Shown here: positions 45,344 through 58,881 of the stretch, one piece after another
Position numbering within the stretch: position 1 is the first letter of the stretch
Layout of the letters: every line of letters starts with the position of its first letter
Source: Bacillaceae bacterium S4-13-56
Lineage (GTDB): Bacteria > Bacillota > Bacilli > Bacillales > JAWJLM01
Reading direction: 5' to 3'
Assembly (NCBI GenBank): GCA_040191315.1
Contig: JAWJLM010000001.1
Coordinates: 1 to 64,000, forward strand
DNA length: 64,000 nt
The notes under the pieces: generated by a model
What the model was told of the DNA's origin: nothing
Seen by the model: only the letters and a program-made list of their open reading frames with translations
Databases searched by the model: none
Made by a program: the position numbers and the translations under genes

Positions 45344-45505
45344 AAACAACCTTTACCATTTTGTCCAGAGAGACTTCAAAGGTTTGTTTTAAAAAGCAAT
45401 CACTTTTTAATAAAGTCCAGAGAGGCTTTGAAGGGTGCTTATTCGGTTTAACTTTCTTACAAGGAAGTATAAGGCCAGCACACCTTTGTGCTGGCCTTTT
45501 TTTTA
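45344..45505 (+). promoter_or_regulatory. Tandem PyrR-binding loops and terminator between pyrR and pyrB
   Basis: Loop 1, TGTCCAGAGAGACT (45362-45375), deviates from the consensus at two positions and is closed by 45344-45354 with 45378-45389. Loop 2, AGTCCAGAGAGGCT (45414-45427), is exact and is closed by 45401-45408 with 45430-45437. Only one terminator follows (45471-45482 with 45487-45498, T8). A functional attenuator needs one loop, so loop 1 looks like a leftover of a second attenuator. Confidence 0.85.
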
Positions 45506-45538
45506 CATAAAAGGATATTTCTTTGAGGAGGGTCTTTT

Positions 45539-46450
45539 ATGAAGCATTTTACTCAAATGAGTAACTTATCAGAAGAGGATATTTTTTCAATTTTAAAAAG
45601 AGCACAAGAGATTATAGGAATGCAAGAAATACAGCCAATTCGTAAGAAGAGATATATCGTCAATGCTTTTTTTGAGCCCAGTACAAGAACTAAGATGAGC
45701 TTTGAAATGGCCGAGAGAAAGCTTGGATTGGATGTACTTCCTTTCCAACCTGAAGCTTCAAGCGAAAGAAAGGGAGAGTCGTTATATGACACAATAAAAA
45801 CTTTAGAGGCTATTGGAGTAGATGCTGTTGTTATAAGACATTCAGAGGATCAGTATTATCAAAAAATTATTCCAAATCTATCAATCCCAGTCATTAACGC
45901 AGGAGATGGGAAAGGTGAACACCCTACACAATGTTTACTTGATTTGTTAACTATATTCCAAGAGTTCAAAACCTTCCAAGGGAAAAAGATTGTTATATCT
46001 GGGGATATAAAGCATAGCAGAGTTGCAAGATCAAATGCTTTGACACTCCATCGTTTGGGAGCAGATGTAATGTTTGCTGGTCCTGACACTTTTCAAGATC
46101 CAGCGTTACCTTATCCAGTGGTAAAGTTAGATCAAGTGATAGAAACGGTAGATGTCTGTATGATGCTAAGGGTCCAGCATGAAAGGCACTCTGAATCTTT
46201 TGGGGATATGGACTCCTTTTTAAAAACTTATGGATTAACAGAAGAACGGATGAAAAGACTCCCTGTCTCTAGTATTATTATGCACCCCGCTCCTATTAAT
46301 AGAGGTGTAGAAATAGATGATACAGTAGTTGAATCTAGTAGATCACGCATTTTCAAACAAATGAGGAATGGTGTAGCGGTCCGAATGGCTGTACTGGAGC
46401 ATGCTATGGAATTAAGAGAGGAGAAACTTTTATATGAAATTGTTCATTGA
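45539..46450 (+). CDS. pyrB: Aspartate carbamoyltransferase catalytic subunit
   Basis: A 303-residue enzyme that joins carbamoyl phosphate and aspartate to form N-carbamoyl-aspartate. The carbamoyl-phosphate motif [13 protein letters not shown] (about 43-55) and the MHPAPINRG block (about 257-265) are intact. GAGGAGGG precedes the ATG. No regulatory pyrI is present, as in other Bacillus. Its 3' end overlaps pyrC by 17 bases. Confidence 0.97.
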   Translation: MKHFTQMSNLSEEDIFSILKRAQEIIGMQEIQPIRKKRYIVNAFFEPSTRTKMSFEMAERKLGLDVLPFQPEASSERKGESLYDTIKTLEAIGVDAVVIRHSEDQYYQKIIPNLSIPVINAGDGKGEHPTQCLLDLLTIFQEFKTFQGKKIVISGDIKHSRVARSNALTLHRLGADVMFAGPDTFQDPALPYPVVKLDQVIETVDVCMMLRVQHERHSESFGDMDSFLKTYGLTEERMKRLPVSSIIMHPAPINRGVEIDDTVVESSRSRIFKQMRNGVAVRMAVLEHAMELREEKLLYEIVH

Positions 46451-47735
46451 TAATGGAAAGATGTTAAATAGAGAAGGTTTTTTGGAAGAAGTAAGTTTAT
46501 CTATAGAAGATGGAAAAATTCACTTAATAAATCCTCGGATTCCTGAATTCGATCAAAGAATAGACGCGAAAGGTCAAGCCATTTTTCCGGGTTTCGTGGA
46601 TATTCATGTCCACTTACGAGAACCAGGAGGAGAGACTAAGGAAACGATTGAAACCGGGTCTAAAGCTGCAGCTAGGGGTGGTTTTACAACTATCTGTCCA
46701 ATGCCTAATACTCGCCCAGTACCAGACAGTATTGAAAACCTTAAGCTTATTTTAGATCGTATCAAGGATACAGCTCATGTACGTGTTCTCCCATATGCTT
46801 CAATCACAACAAGGCAATTAGGCAAGGAAATAACTCCTATGGAAGAATTAAAAGTTCTTGGAGCTGTTGCCTTTACAGATGATGGTGTAGGGGTTCAAGA
46901 AGCTGGCAAGATGTTAGAAGCGATGGAAAAGGCAAAAGAACTTGAAGCTACTATTGTTGCTCACTGTGAGGACAATACTTTAATTCAAGGAGGAGCCATT
47001 CATAAAGGGCAAAAAAGTAAAGAGCTTAGTATTCCGGGAATTCCCTCCATTTGTGAATCCGTACAAATTGCACGTGATGTTTTGCTAAGTGAGGCTACTG
47101 GTTGTCGCTATCACGTTTGCCATGTCAGTACAAAAGAATCTGTACGCGTCATCAGAGATGCTAAAAAAGCAGGAATACCTGTAACAGCAGAAGTAAGTCC
47201 TCACCATTTATTGTTAACAGAGGATGACATTCCAGGTGATAATGCCAACTTCAAAATGAATCCTCCTTTGAGAGGGGAAGGGGATCGTCTAGCTTTAATG
47301 GAAGGGCTGTTGGATGGAACCATAGACTGTATTGCTACGGACCATGCACCACATACTGAGCCTGAAAAGTCAGAAGGAATGCTTCATGCGCCATTTGGAA
47401 TTGTAGGTAGTGAAACGGCCTTCCCACTCCTTTACACACATTTTGTTGAAACAGGAATCTTTACGCTTCAACAAGTTGTGGAATGGCTAACAATCAAACC
47501 TTCTCAAATTTTCAACCTTCCTTTTGGTACTATCAAAGAAGGAAGTACGGCCGATATAGTATTAGTAGACTTAGCTTTAGAAGAGGAAATTGACAAAAAT
47601 ACGTTTTACTCAAAAGGAAAAAACACTCCTTTTCATGGTTGGAACGTAAAAGGGATTCCGACTATGACTCTTGTTGAAGGAGAGCTTGTTTACAAAAAGG
47701 AGGATTACTATGCAAACTCGTTGGCTCGTTCTTGA
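46434..47735 (+). CDS. pyrC: Dihydroorotase
   Basis: A 433-residue amidohydrolase that cyclises carbamoyl-aspartate to dihydroorotate. The metal-binding motif [17 protein letters not shown] (about 54-70) and the distal [10 protein letters not shown] block (about 301-310) are both intact. GAGAGGAGAAAC supplies the binding site inside pyrB. The 3' end overlaps pyrAA by 26 bases. Class I (long) dihydroorotase. Confidence 0.97.
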   Translation: MKLFIDNGKMLNREGFLEEVSLSIEDGKIHLINPRIPEFDQRIDAKGQAIFPGFVDIHVHLREPGGETKETIETGSKAAARGGFTTICPMPNTRPVPDSIENLKLILDRIKDTAHVRVLPYASITTRQLGKEITPMEELKVLGAVAFTDDGVGVQEAGKMLEAMEKAKELEATIVAHCEDNTLIQGGAIHKGQKSKELSIPGIPSICESVQIARDVLLSEATGCRYHVCHVSTKESVRVIRDAKKAGIPVTAEVSPHHLLLTEDDIPGDNANFKMNPPLRGEGDRLALMEGLLDGTIDCIATDHAPHTEPEKSEGMLHAPFGIVGSETAFPLLYTHFVETGIFTLQQVVEWLTIKPSQIFNLPFGTIKEGSTADIVLVDLALEEEIDKNTFYSKGKNTPFHGWNVKGIPTMTLVEGELVYKKEDYYANSLARS

Positions 47736-48810
47736 AGATGGAACAATTTTTAAAGGGAAAGCATTTGGTGCTGACACGGATCAGTGGGGAGAGGTTGTCT
47801 TTAATACCGGGATGACGGGATACCAGGAAATATTAACAGACCCCTCTTATTGTGGTCAGATCTTAACAATGACCTACCCCTTAATCGGAAATTACGGAAT
47901 TAACCATGACGACTTTGAGTCCATAGAACCTGCCATACATGGGCTGATAGTAAAAGAGGCAGCTGTTTATCCATCAAATTGGAGAAGCACGGAAACCATA
48001 GATGAATACTTGAAGAAAAAAAATATACCAGGTGTTTACGGAGTTGATACTCGTAAACTAACCCGGTTGATTAGAAACTCTGGAACATTAAGAGGTGCAG
48101 TTACTAGAAATGAAGTGGAAATTCCATCCATTATAGAGGAATTGAACAGAAAGGAACGCCCAAAAGATTTGGTGAAGAGAGTGTCTATACAAAAGCCATA
48201 TGTAATTCCGGATCGAGGACATCGTGTGGTACTTGTTGATTTCGGTGCAAAGCACGGGATACTAAGAGAATTAACAAAACGAGGATGCCATATAACAGTT
48301 GTACCCTATAACACGACAGCCGAAGAAATTCTTCAATTAAAACCAGACGGTGTGCTTTTATCCAATGGACCTGGAGATCCTACCGACGTGATTGGAGCAA
48401 CACAGACAATTCAACATTTATTTGGGAAGCTTCCAATCTTCGGAATTTGTCTTGGCCATCAATTATTTGCACTAGCTTGTGGAGCTACCACCTCTAAATT
48501 AACATTTGGTCACCGTGGATCAAATCATCCTGTGATTGAGCTTTCAACAGGAAGGATTGATATTACCGCACAAAACCATGGATATACAGTAGATTTAGAC
48601 TCCTTGAATAATACTCAGTTGGAGCTTACACACCAATCGATTAATGATGGCACAGTAGAAGGATTAAGCCACAAATTATATCCTGCTTTTTCTGTGCAAT
48701 ATCACCCAGAGGCATCACCTGGACCAGAAGATTCAAATCCTTTGTTTGAAAAATTCATTACTCTCATAAGCAATGCACGTGAAAAAAAGGGGGATATCAT
48801 TCATGCCTAA
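47710..48810 (+). CDS. pyrAA: Carbamoyl-phosphate synthase, small (glutaminase) subunit
   Basis: A 366-residue amidotransferase subunit that supplies ammonia from glutamine. The class I glutaminase Cys is in [13 protein letters not shown] (near 245), and the His-Glu pair is in [10 protein letters not shown] (near 340). The N-terminal CPSase domain starts [27 protein letters not shown] inside pyrC selects the ATG at 47710. Being linked to pyrAB and the pyr genes, it is the pyrimidine-specific enzyme. Confidence 0.97.
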   Translation: MQTRWLVLEDGTIFKGKAFGADTDQWGEVVFNTGMTGYQEILTDPSYCGQILTMTYPLIGNYGINHDDFESIEPAIHGLIVKEAAVYPSNWRSTETIDEYLKKKNIPGVYGVDTRKLTRLIRNSGTLRGAVTRNEVEIPSIIEELNRKERPKDLVKRVSIQKPYVIPDRGHRVVLVDFGAKHGILRELTKRGCHITVVPYNTTAEEILQLKPDGVLLSNGPGDPTDVIGATQTIQHLFGKLPIFGICLGHQLFALACGATTSKLTFGHRGSNHPVIELSTGRIDITAQNHGYTVDLDSLNNTQLELTHQSINDGTVEGLSHKLYPAFSVQYHPEASPGPEDSNPLFEKFITLISNAREKKGDIIHA

Positions 48811-51800
48811 GCGAACAGATATTCATAGAATACTAGTTATCGGTTCTGGTCCTATTATCATCGGGCAAGCTGCAGAGTTTGATTACTCCGGAACACAAGC
48901 TTGCCAGGCGCTTCGTGAAGAAGGCTATGAAGTTATTTTAGTAAACAGTAATCCTGCTACTATAATGACGGACTATACGGTAGCTGACAAAGTTTATATG
49001 GAACCTCTTACAGTTGATTTTCTATCAAAGATTATTAGAAAAGAGCAACCCGATGCTTTATTACCTACACTTGGTGGGCAAACAGGGCTAAATATGGCCG
49101 TAGCTCTTCATGAAAAAGGAATTTTAGCTGAATACAATGTAGAAATACTTGGTACACCACTAGAGTCTATCCAAAAAGCCGAGGATCGTGATTTATTTCG
49201 TACCCTTATGAATGAGCTTAATCAACCTGTTCCTGAAAGTGTGATCGTTCGTAAAGTAGTGGAAGCGATAGATTTTGCTGATAAACAGGGTTACCCGTTA
49301 ATTGTTCGACCTGCGTATACTTTAGGAGGTACAGGTGGTGGAATTTGTCACTCTAAAGAAGAACTTTTGGAAATTGTGAATAGCGGATTATATTTATCGC
49401 CAGTTAGCCAGTGCTTAGTAGAAAAGAGTATCGCTGGATATAAAGAAATTGAGTATGAAGTGATGAGAGATCATGATGATCACGCTATTGTTGTGTGTAA
49501 TATGGAAAATGTTGACCCAGTTGGGGTACATACAGGAGACTCCATAGTTGTTGCTCCTTCTCAGACACTTAGCGACAGGGAGTATCAGATGCTTAGAAAT
49601 GCCTCATTAAAAATCATTCGTGCCCTTGAAATTGAGGGAGGATGTAATGTTCAACTTGCCTTAGACCCTGACAGCTTTCAATATTATGTAATAGAAGTAA
49701 ATCCAAGAGTAAGTCGGTCCTCCGCTTTAGCTTCTAAAGCTACAGGATATCCCATTGCAAAATTAGCAGCAAAGATTGCTATCGGTCTGTCCTTACATGA
49801 AATACAAAATCCAATTACGAAAAATACGTTTGCAAGCTTTGAGCCTGCGCTTGATTATATTGTTACAAAGATTCCAAGATGGCCGTTTGATAAATTTCAT
49901 CATGCAAAAAGGGAATTGGGGACTCAAATGAAGGCTACTGGGGAAGTAATGGCCATAGGGAGAACATTCGAAGAATCCCTTCTAAAGGCCATTCGGTCAT
50001 TAGAATTGAATGTAGTCGATTTGAATTTACCATTAGCAAATGAAATATCTGATGACGTTTTGGAATATCGCTTAAGTCATCCAGATGATGAAAGAATCTA
50101 TCTTGTTGCTGAAGCATATAGAAGAGAATGGTCAATTAAACACATTTGGTCTTTAACCAAAATTGATTATTTCTTTCTTGCTAAGATTCAGAAATTAGTA
50201 GATTTAGAAAAAGAAATTACTCACTCACCAAAAAATCTTGAATTACTTGTTCGATCCAAAGAAACGGGATTCTCAGATCTAACGATTAGTAAGCTTTGGG
50301 GAATGTCTGAAGATGAACTCTATGACTGGAGAAAAGAAATCCAGCTTACGCCTGTCTATAAAATGGTAGATACTTGCGCAGCAGAATTTGAATCCGCTAC
50401 TCCTTATTTCTATAGTTCCTACGAAGAAGAAAACGAATCTCTTCGATCCGATCGTCCGAAGGTCATGGTGATCGGGTCTGGACCAATTCGAATTGGTCAG
50501 GGAGTAGAATTTGATTATGCTACGGTTCACTCAGTTCTTGCATTAAAGCAAGCAGGATATGAAGCCATTATTATGAACAATAATCCTGAAACTGTCTCTA
50601 CTGATTTTAGTATCTCAGATAAGCTTTACTTTGAGCCACTTACTTTGGAAGATGTAATGCATGTCGTTGATTTAGAGCAGCCATTAGGCGTCATCCTTCA
50701 ATTTGGTGGCCAAACAGCTATAAATCTAGCAGAAGGATTAACAAGACGAGGGGTCAATGTACTTGGCACAAACTTAGAAGCCATTGATCAATCAGAGGAT
50801 CGTGACAAATTTGAAAAGGCATTAAAGCAACTAGACCTTCCTGTACCACCTGGAATCATTGCCAAAAGTGTGCAAGAAGCCTTTCAAGGTGCCCGTACGC
50901 TTGGCTACCCAGTTGTTGTAAGACCATCCTATGTTCTCGGTGGGAGAGCAATGGAAATTGTATACAAAGAGGAAGAACTAGAACGGTACATGGAAGAAGC
51001 CGTCCGAGTGAATCCTGACCATCCAGTACTTGTCGACCGTTATTTAACAGGAAAAGAAATTGAGGTCGATGCTATTTGCGATGGGGAGTCTGTATTGATT
51101 CCTGGAATTATGGAACATATAGAACGCGCAGGGATTCATTCGGGAGATTCGATTGCCGTTTATCCACCTCAAACCTTAAGGCAAGATCAAATAGATATGT
51201 TAGTTTCCTATACAGAGAAACTTGCAAAAGGGCTTGGGATTAAGGGTTTGATGAACATTCAATATGTATTGCATGGTGAAAAAATATATGTATTAGAGGT
51301 TAACCCTCGGGCCAGTCGAACGGTTCCATTTTTAAGTAAAATAACGGGAATACAGATGGCTCAAATTGCAACAGAAGTAATACTTGGAAAAACCTTAAAA
51401 GAATTAGGTTATAAACCAGGTTTACACGAGAAGCCAAACGAGGTATTTGTTAAAGTTCCTGTCTTTTCGTTCGAAAAGCTGCGAAGAGTAGATACAACAC
51501 TTGGCCCTGAGATGAAATCTACGGGAGAAGTACTTGGCCATGATGAAAGTTTGAACAAGGCCCTTTACAAAGGATTAACAGCCGCCGGCTTAAAAATTCC
51601 AACAGAAGGATCTGTATTGATTACAGTTGCTGATAAAGATAAAGAAGAAATAGTGGACCTTGCCAAGCGTTTCCATCATCTTGGGTTTAGGTTGTTAGCT
51701 ACAACTGGTACTGGTGAATTTTTACGTAAATATGACCTTCCAGTAGAAACAGTAGGTAAGGTAGGAGCCGAGGGGATTAATGTAGTTAATGTCATTCATG

Positions 51801-52001
51801 ATGGAAAAGCACAGCTTGTTATTAATACATTAACTAGAGGGAAGGAGCCTAGGCGTGATGGGTTCCGTATTCGAAGAGAAGGTGTTGAGCATGGGGTACC
51901 TGTTATTACTTCCCTTGATACGGCTCTTGCCTTGTTATCCGTCATTGAGTCAATGACATTTACTGCAACCCATATGCCAGATTATAAGGTGGGAGATTCT
52001 C

Positions 52002-52021
<20 letters not shown>
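48803..52021 (+). CDS. pyrAB: Carbamoyl-phosphate synthase, large subunit
   Basis: A 1072-residue protein with two homologous ATP-grasp synthetase halves (about 1-400 and 550-935), an oligomerisation domain between them and an MGS-like allosteric domain at the C-terminus. [21 protein letters not shown] and [20 protein letters not shown] mark the start of the two halves. [12 protein letters not shown] and [12 protein letters not shown] are the ATP loops. The ATG at 48803 overlaps pyrAA by eight bases. Confidence 0.97.
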
Positions 52022-54378
<2,357 letters not shown>

Positions 54379-54392
<14 letters not shown>

Positions 54393-55017
54393 AATGATAG
54401 CACGAGCTTTGCTTGAGATTGGCGCTGTGCAGGTGAATCCATCTGAACCTTTTGTTTGGTCTTCGGGGATGCTGTCACCTATCTATTGTGACAATAGAAA
54501 AACTATGGGACATCCAGAATTAAGAAAAAAGATTGCAGACAGTTTTGTTCAAACAGTCGAAGAAAAATTTCCACAAGTAGAATTAATTGCTGGTACATCA
54601 ACGGCTGGAATTCCACATGCTGCTTGGGTAAGTGACCAATTAGATTTGCCTATGTGTTATGTAAGAGATAAAGCGAAAGGGCATGGGCGCAAAAATCAAA
54701 TTGAAGGTGTTTATCACGAAGGTCAGAAAGTTGTTGTTATTGAAGATTTGATTTCAACAGGTAAAAGTTCTATTAACGTGGTAAAGGCCCTTCAAGAAGC
54801 GGGTTGTGAAGTCCTTGGAGTAGTAGCTATTTTCACTTATGGACTGCCAGCCGCTAGGGAAAGTTTTGCTGAACATCAGTTACCATATGAGACATTAACC
54901 AATTTCCATACACTACTTGAAATACTTGAGTCGGACAATGTGTTAACCCAGGAACAGATAGAACAAATTCAAAAATGGATTCAAAACCCGAAAGAATATC
55001 AAAGAGTGAGTCAGTGA
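54379..55017 (+). CDS. pyrE: Orotate phosphoribosyltransferase
   Basis: A 212-residue enzyme that makes OMP from orotate and PRPP. The PRPP-binding motif is VVVIEDLISTGKSS (about 118-131), with FVWSSGMLSPIYCDNR near the N-terminus. It is the last gene of the pyr operon here. No strong hairpin terminator is visible directly after it. Overlap with pyrF indicates translational coupling. Confidence 0.97.
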
Positions 55018-55142
55018 AAGAGGCTAGGCTTGTGCCCTATCCCCTTTTTTATATAAAATATTTAGGTGAGCTATGAAGGATAAAACAATTAAGAGGTTGG
55101 GAGATTTGTTCTTCAAGAAGCTAAAGAGAAAGGAATTTTTAA

Positions 55143-55474
55143 ATGACACTTTTCACTACAAAGGTTATACGTATCCTTCAAAATATACCCCAAGGAAAAG
55201 TCATGACTTATGGTCAGGATGCACGGTTTGCTGGAAATCTACGAGGGCAAGGCAAGTGGTAAGGATTCTTCATTCCATGAGTAGAAAATATAATCTCCCT
55301 TGGCATCGTGTAGTTAATTCCAAGGCAGAGGTTTCAACTCAGGATGATGAAGGTTATCAAGAACAAGTTCTTACCTAGAAAACGGAAGGAGTCCAAGTTG
55401 ATTCTAAAGGTAAAATGCACTTGGAAAAATATCAATGGGAACCAGATCTATACTTGTTTGAAAACCATAGTTGA
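55143..55474 (+). pseudogene. Broken MGMT/alkyltransferase-like (ATL) protein gene
   Basis: From the ATG at 55143 one frame reads MTLFTTKVIRILQNIPQGKV then MTYGQDARFAGNLRG. A one-base deletion near 55243-55250 shifts it, and it continues ARQVVRILHSMSRKYNLPWH then RVVNSKAEVS in the next frame. An in-frame TAG at 55376 interrupts it, after which KTEGVQVDSKGKMHLEKYQW runs to a stop at 55474. PxGxVxTYGQ, ARQV and PWHRVVNS are the hallmarks of the MGMT-type DNA-binding domain. The position of the active Cys (PCHR) is W, as in non-catalytic alkyltransferase-like proteins. Two lesions make it a pseudogene. Confidence 0.85.
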
Positions 55475-55533
55475 TCCACACATAAATAACTTGAACACTA
55501 AATGAATGGAGTGAGAATAGAAATTACTAAAGG

Positions 55534-55740
55534 TGCGCAAAAGTGTATCAAATTGCTCTTTAAGGACGTAACTTGAGCATATGGCAAAAAAACTTAAGCA
55601 TATCATTCAAAAAGCTGAGCATTAAAACAAGAATTTTGAGCATAGACCCTACTAAAGCTGCACATAAAAGGCTCAAATCTCGCATAAAGATCAAGTTTTG
55701 AGCCTAAAACCTAATTATTAAGCATAGAAAAGGGAGCAAA
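55534..55740 (+). repeat. Degenerate tandem array with about 21-bp period (AGCAT repeats)
   Basis: The core AGCAT, usually as TTGAGCATA or TTAAGCATA, begins at 55576, 55597, 55618 and 55639, exactly 21 bp apart. Weaker units continue near 55661 (CACAT), 55681 (CGCAT), 55701 (AGCCT) and 55721 (AGCAT). Possible worn units lie at about 55536 and 55555. A-rich spacers separate the units. The array lies between the MGMT pseudogene and rqcH, which converge. I see no gene in 55475-55785. Confidence 0.75.
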
Positions 55741-55785
55741 AACACAAAAGTCCCAAAGACCAATAACTCTTATCCCAAAAGAATC

Positions 55786-57486
55786 CTACCCTTTTAACTT
55801 CTGAACCACTTCTTCTTCCGGTGTAACATACAAGGTTTTCTGATTATCATAGATTACGTAACCTGGTTTGGCACCATTAGGTTTTTTTACATGACGAATT
55901 TGCGTATAATCCACAGGAACTGTACTTGATAACTTAGATTTACTGAAATAAGCAGCAAGAATTGCAGCTTCATAAAGGGTCTCCTCAGAAGGGGATGGGT
56001 CCTGAATGACAACATGTGATCCGGGAATATCCTTTGTATGAAGCCAGATATGATTTCTTGAGGCGAGTTTCATAGTTAAGTATTCATTTTGTTTATTGTT
56101 CTTACCCACCAAAATCGTGGTCCCATCAGCAGCTTTATATACTTCTGGCTCAGGCTTTGTTAGCTTCTTTTTTGTTTTTTGATGAGATTTCTTTAAGTAT
56201 CCTTCTTCTCGTAATTCTTCTCGAATTTCTTCAATGTCGTCTTCCTTTGCACTTGCAATTTGTTGAAGGATTTGCTCCAAATAATCCATCTCTAGCCGTG
56301 CCTTTTTAATTTCTTCTTCGACCATTGTTTTTGATTTCTTTAACTTTTGATAGGTTTGAAAATATTTTTGAGCATTTTCAGAGGGAGTCCGATTTGGATC
56401 CAAATCGATTTCTATCTCCTTTTGTTCAGGGTCATAGTAATCAACCACAAGTACTCTAGTATCTCCTGGCTTTACCAAATGCAAATGAGCAGTTAGTAAT
56501 TCACCCATTCTTTGATACATTTGGGTTTTTTCCGCTTTTTTTAGAGTTTCATAATGCTTTTCTATTTTTCGTTTATTTTTTTCCCACTCATTTTTTAAAA
56601 GCCGGGTTAAATCACCAGAAATTTGTTTTACACGATCACGCTCCGCTTTTCCTGCAAAAAATTGATCGAGCATTTCTGATATGGAAGAAAATTCTGCAGT
56701 TTCTCCTTGATGATTCGTTATAGGCAGGACGTGAAAATCTTCTTTGGTACCCAATAAGGTCACGGGTTTATATTCTTTATTTTTTACTTGTTCCATTAAG
56801 GTTTCGAATATGTGTGCAAAGGTTTCTTTATGAGCAAATTTAGCTCGAAACACAATTTCCCTAGCCAATAATGGAGAAAAACCAAGAAACATGGATACAA
56901 TCTGTTTATCTAATTTTCCAGAGTTCCAGTCCAATTTACTTGTGAACTCCTCACCAGAAATGGACAAAGGATTTATTTTTCCTTGGCTAGGAGGGTATAC
57001 GTATGCTTGTCCAGGCATGATGGTACGAAAAGAGTTTTGAGAAGGAGGTAGATGTTTCACCGAATCCAAAATCATCTCACGATTTGGATCAATAAGTAAA
57101 ATATTACTATGTTTTCCCATGATCTCAATGACCAATTTTTTTTCGGAGACATCGCCAATTTCGTTTTTCCCGGTAAAGGTAATTTCGACAATTCGTTCCG
57201 TTTCTATTTGTTCAATTCTCTCAATAATAGCACCTACTAGATGCTTTCTTAATAACATGCAAAGCATAGGTGCTTCTTTAGGATTTTGGTATTTTTCCTC
57301 TGTTATATGAATCCGGGAATACATAGGGTGTGCCGAAATAAGTAATTGCTGGTTTTTCCCTTGTGCTCTAACTTGAAAAATCAACTCTAAAGGAGTAGGT
57401 TGATAAATTTTCATGACTCTTCCATTTTGAAGTTTATCTTTTAATTCATCAGTAACAGCATGTGTCACAATTCCGTCAAAAGCCAT
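55786..57486 (-). CDS. rqcH: Ribosome quality control protein RqcH (NFACT family, YloA)
   Basis: A 566-residue protein on the minus strand. The N-terminal NFACT-N domain begins MAFDGIVTHAVTDEL, coiled-coil segments follow (about 280-330 and 365-415), and NFACT-R lies at the C-terminus (GKNNKQNEYLTMKLA, then IWLHTKDIPGSHVVI). RqcH binds stalled 50S subunits with peptidyl-tRNA and adds C-terminal alanine tails. It was formerly annotated as a fibronectin-binding protein. It is the only gene here oriented against its neighbours for 20 kb. Confidence 0.94.
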   Translation of the reverse strand: MAFDGIVTHAVTDELKDKLQNGRVMKIYQPTPLELIFQVRAQGKNQQLLISAHPMYSRIHITEEKYQNPKEAPMLCMLLRKHLVGAIIERIEQIETERIVEITFTGKNEIGDVSEKKLVIEIMGKHSNILLIDPNREMILDSVKHLPPSQNSFRTIMPGQAYVYPPSQGKINPLSISGEEFTSKLDWNSGKLDKQIVSMFLGFSPLLAREIVFRAKFAHKETFAHIFETLMEQVKNKEYKPVTLLGTKEDFHVLPITNHQGETAEFSSISEMLDQFFAGKAERDRVKQISGDLTRLLKNEWEKNKRKIEKHYETLKKAEKTQMYQRMGELLTAHLHLVKPGDTRVLVVDYYDPEQKEIEIDLDPNRTPSENAQKYFQTYQKLKKSKTMVEEEIKKARLEMDYLEQILQQIASAKEDDIEEIREELREEGYLKKSHQKTKKKLTKPEPEVYKAADGTTILVGKNNKQNEYLTMKLASRNHIWLHTKDIPGSHVVIQDPSPSEETLYEAAILAAYFSKSKLSSTVPVDYTQIRHVKKPNGAKPGYVIYDNQKTLYVTPEEEVVQKLKG

Positions 57487-57640
57487 ATTCTTTCACCTTC
57501 CAATCGTATCAAGTATAGCAAAAAAGGGTATAAAAGTCGTGAGAGGTCTCTAATAATTTACTTTTTAGTTCCTTTCTTATTCTGTTTTTTGGTATGATAG
57601 GTTACAGGTTATAAGTAGGGAAGAAACGGATGTGATCTAA

Positions 57641-58519
57641 ATGGTTGTAAGTATGACTGGATATGGAAGAACTGAAGTCATGCTCGATAACATACAAATC
57701 ACAATAGAAGTGAAGACTGTTAATCATCGTTTTTTAGATGTATCCATAAAAATGCCTCGCTTTTTAATGTTTTTGGAAGATCGAATGAAGAAAAAGATTC
57801 AAACCTTTTTAAAGCGCGGCAGAGTGGATGTATTTATAACACTAGAAGGAGAAGGAACGGTTGATCGTAAACTCCAGGTGGATTGGGGATTAATGGATCA
57901 ATATATACAAGCTCTTGAAAAAGCTTCCACTCGGTATCAACTTGAAAAAAAAGTTTCTTTGTCAACATTACTTCAAATTGATGGAGTATTCAATGTTCAA
58001 GAACAAGAGCAAGGGCAGGATGAAATGCAGCAAAAAATTCTAGAAGCTCTTGAACAGTCTTTACATCAACTGCAGGATATGAGAATCAAAGAAGGATTAA
58101 ACCTTAAAAATGATGTGATTGGGCGTCTAAAACAAATAAAAGCATTGGGTGAAAAAATTGAACAAAGACGTGACCTTGTCATAGAGCAATATAGAACAAG
58201 GATTTTAGAAAGAATAAGGGATTTCATACAGGAAGAACTAAAGGATGATTCAAGAATTTATCAAGAAGTTGCTCTCTTAGCTGAAAAAGGAGATATTACT
58301 GAAGAGATTACAAGGCTATTTAGCCATATACAGCAATTTGAAAATACACTCGATGCAAAAGATGCAATAGGAAGAAAATTAGATTTTATTGTACAAGAAA
58401 TGCACCGAGAAGTGAATACTATAGGTTCTAAGTCCAGCGATGTGGAGATCAGTCAACTTGTAGTAGGATTAAAAAGTGAAGTAGAAAAAGTGAAAGAACA
58501 AGTGCAGAATATTGAATAA
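57641..58519 (+). CDS. yloC: YicC/YloC family endoribonuclease
   Basis: A 292-residue protein. The N-terminal YicC domain begins MVVSMTGYGRTEV and contains EVKTVNHRFLDVSIKMP. The C-terminal DUF1732 contains KGDITEEITRLFSHI and KLDFIVQEMHREVNTIGSKS, which is strongly conserved. Family members are endoribonucleases acting on small RNAs. A possible extended -10 (TGGTATGAT, 57590-57598) lies upstream. It heads the yloC-remA-gmk-rpoZ group. Confidence 0.93.
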   Translation: MVVSMTGYGRTEVMLDNIQITIEVKTVNHRFLDVSIKMPRFLMFLEDRMKKKIQTFLKRGRVDVFITLEGEGTVDRKLQVDWGLMDQYIQALEKASTRYQLEKKVSLSTLLQIDGVFNVQEQEQGQDEMQQKILEALEQSLHQLQDMRIKEGLNLKNDVIGRLKQIKALGEKIEQRRDLVIEQYRTRILERIRDFIQEELKDDSRIYQEVALLAEKGDITEEITRLFSHIQQFENTLDAKDAIGRKLDFIVQEMHREVNTIGSKSSDVEISQLVVGLKSEVEKVKEQVQNIE

Positions 58520-58606
58520 TTTGTGTTAAATGATAGTTGCTTTTATAATTTAAGGATAATTAATCTAAAGAGAGAGTTATGGTTCATAGGTTGAGGAGGA
58601 TCTTGC

Positions 58607-58870
58607 ATGAGTATAAAGTTAATTAACATTGGATTTGGGAATGTTGTTTCTGCGAATCGAATCATATCAATCGTTTCTCCAGAGTCAGCTCCTATTAAAA
58701 GAATTATTACGGTAGCTCGGGAAAATAATAAACTTGTAGATGCGACCTATGGGCGTAGAACGAGAGCTGTCATTATTACAGACAGTGATCATGTTGTATT
58801 GTCTGCAGTTCAACCAGAAACTGTTGGACAACGTGTCTTAAGTCATGATGATATTCCTGAAGAAGGGTAG
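58607..58870 (+). CDS. remA: Extracellular matrix regulator RemA (DUF370)
   Basis: An 87-residue DNA-binding protein. [19 protein letters not shown] and [19 protein letters not shown] are nearly invariant in the RemA family. In B. subtilis it activates biofilm matrix operons and osmoprotection genes and forms ring-like oligomers on DNA. GAGGAGG precedes the ATG. It sits just before gmk, as in most Firmicutes. Confidence 0.96.
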   Translation: MSIKLINIGFGNVVSANRIISIVSPESAPIKRIITVARENNKLVDATYGRRTRAVIITDSDHVVLSAVQPETVGQRVLSHDDIPEEG

Positions 58871-58881
58871 GATTATATACA

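Noticed and set aside
55073-55378. Apparent 101-residue protein after pyrE
   Set aside because: Only its second half resembles MGMT. The first half is out of frame with the true gene, so it is an artefact of the frameshifted pseudogene.
55534-55740. CRISPR array
   Set aside because: The period is 21 bp with degenerate 5-9 bp cores, no conserved direct repeat of 24 bp or more, and no cas genes.
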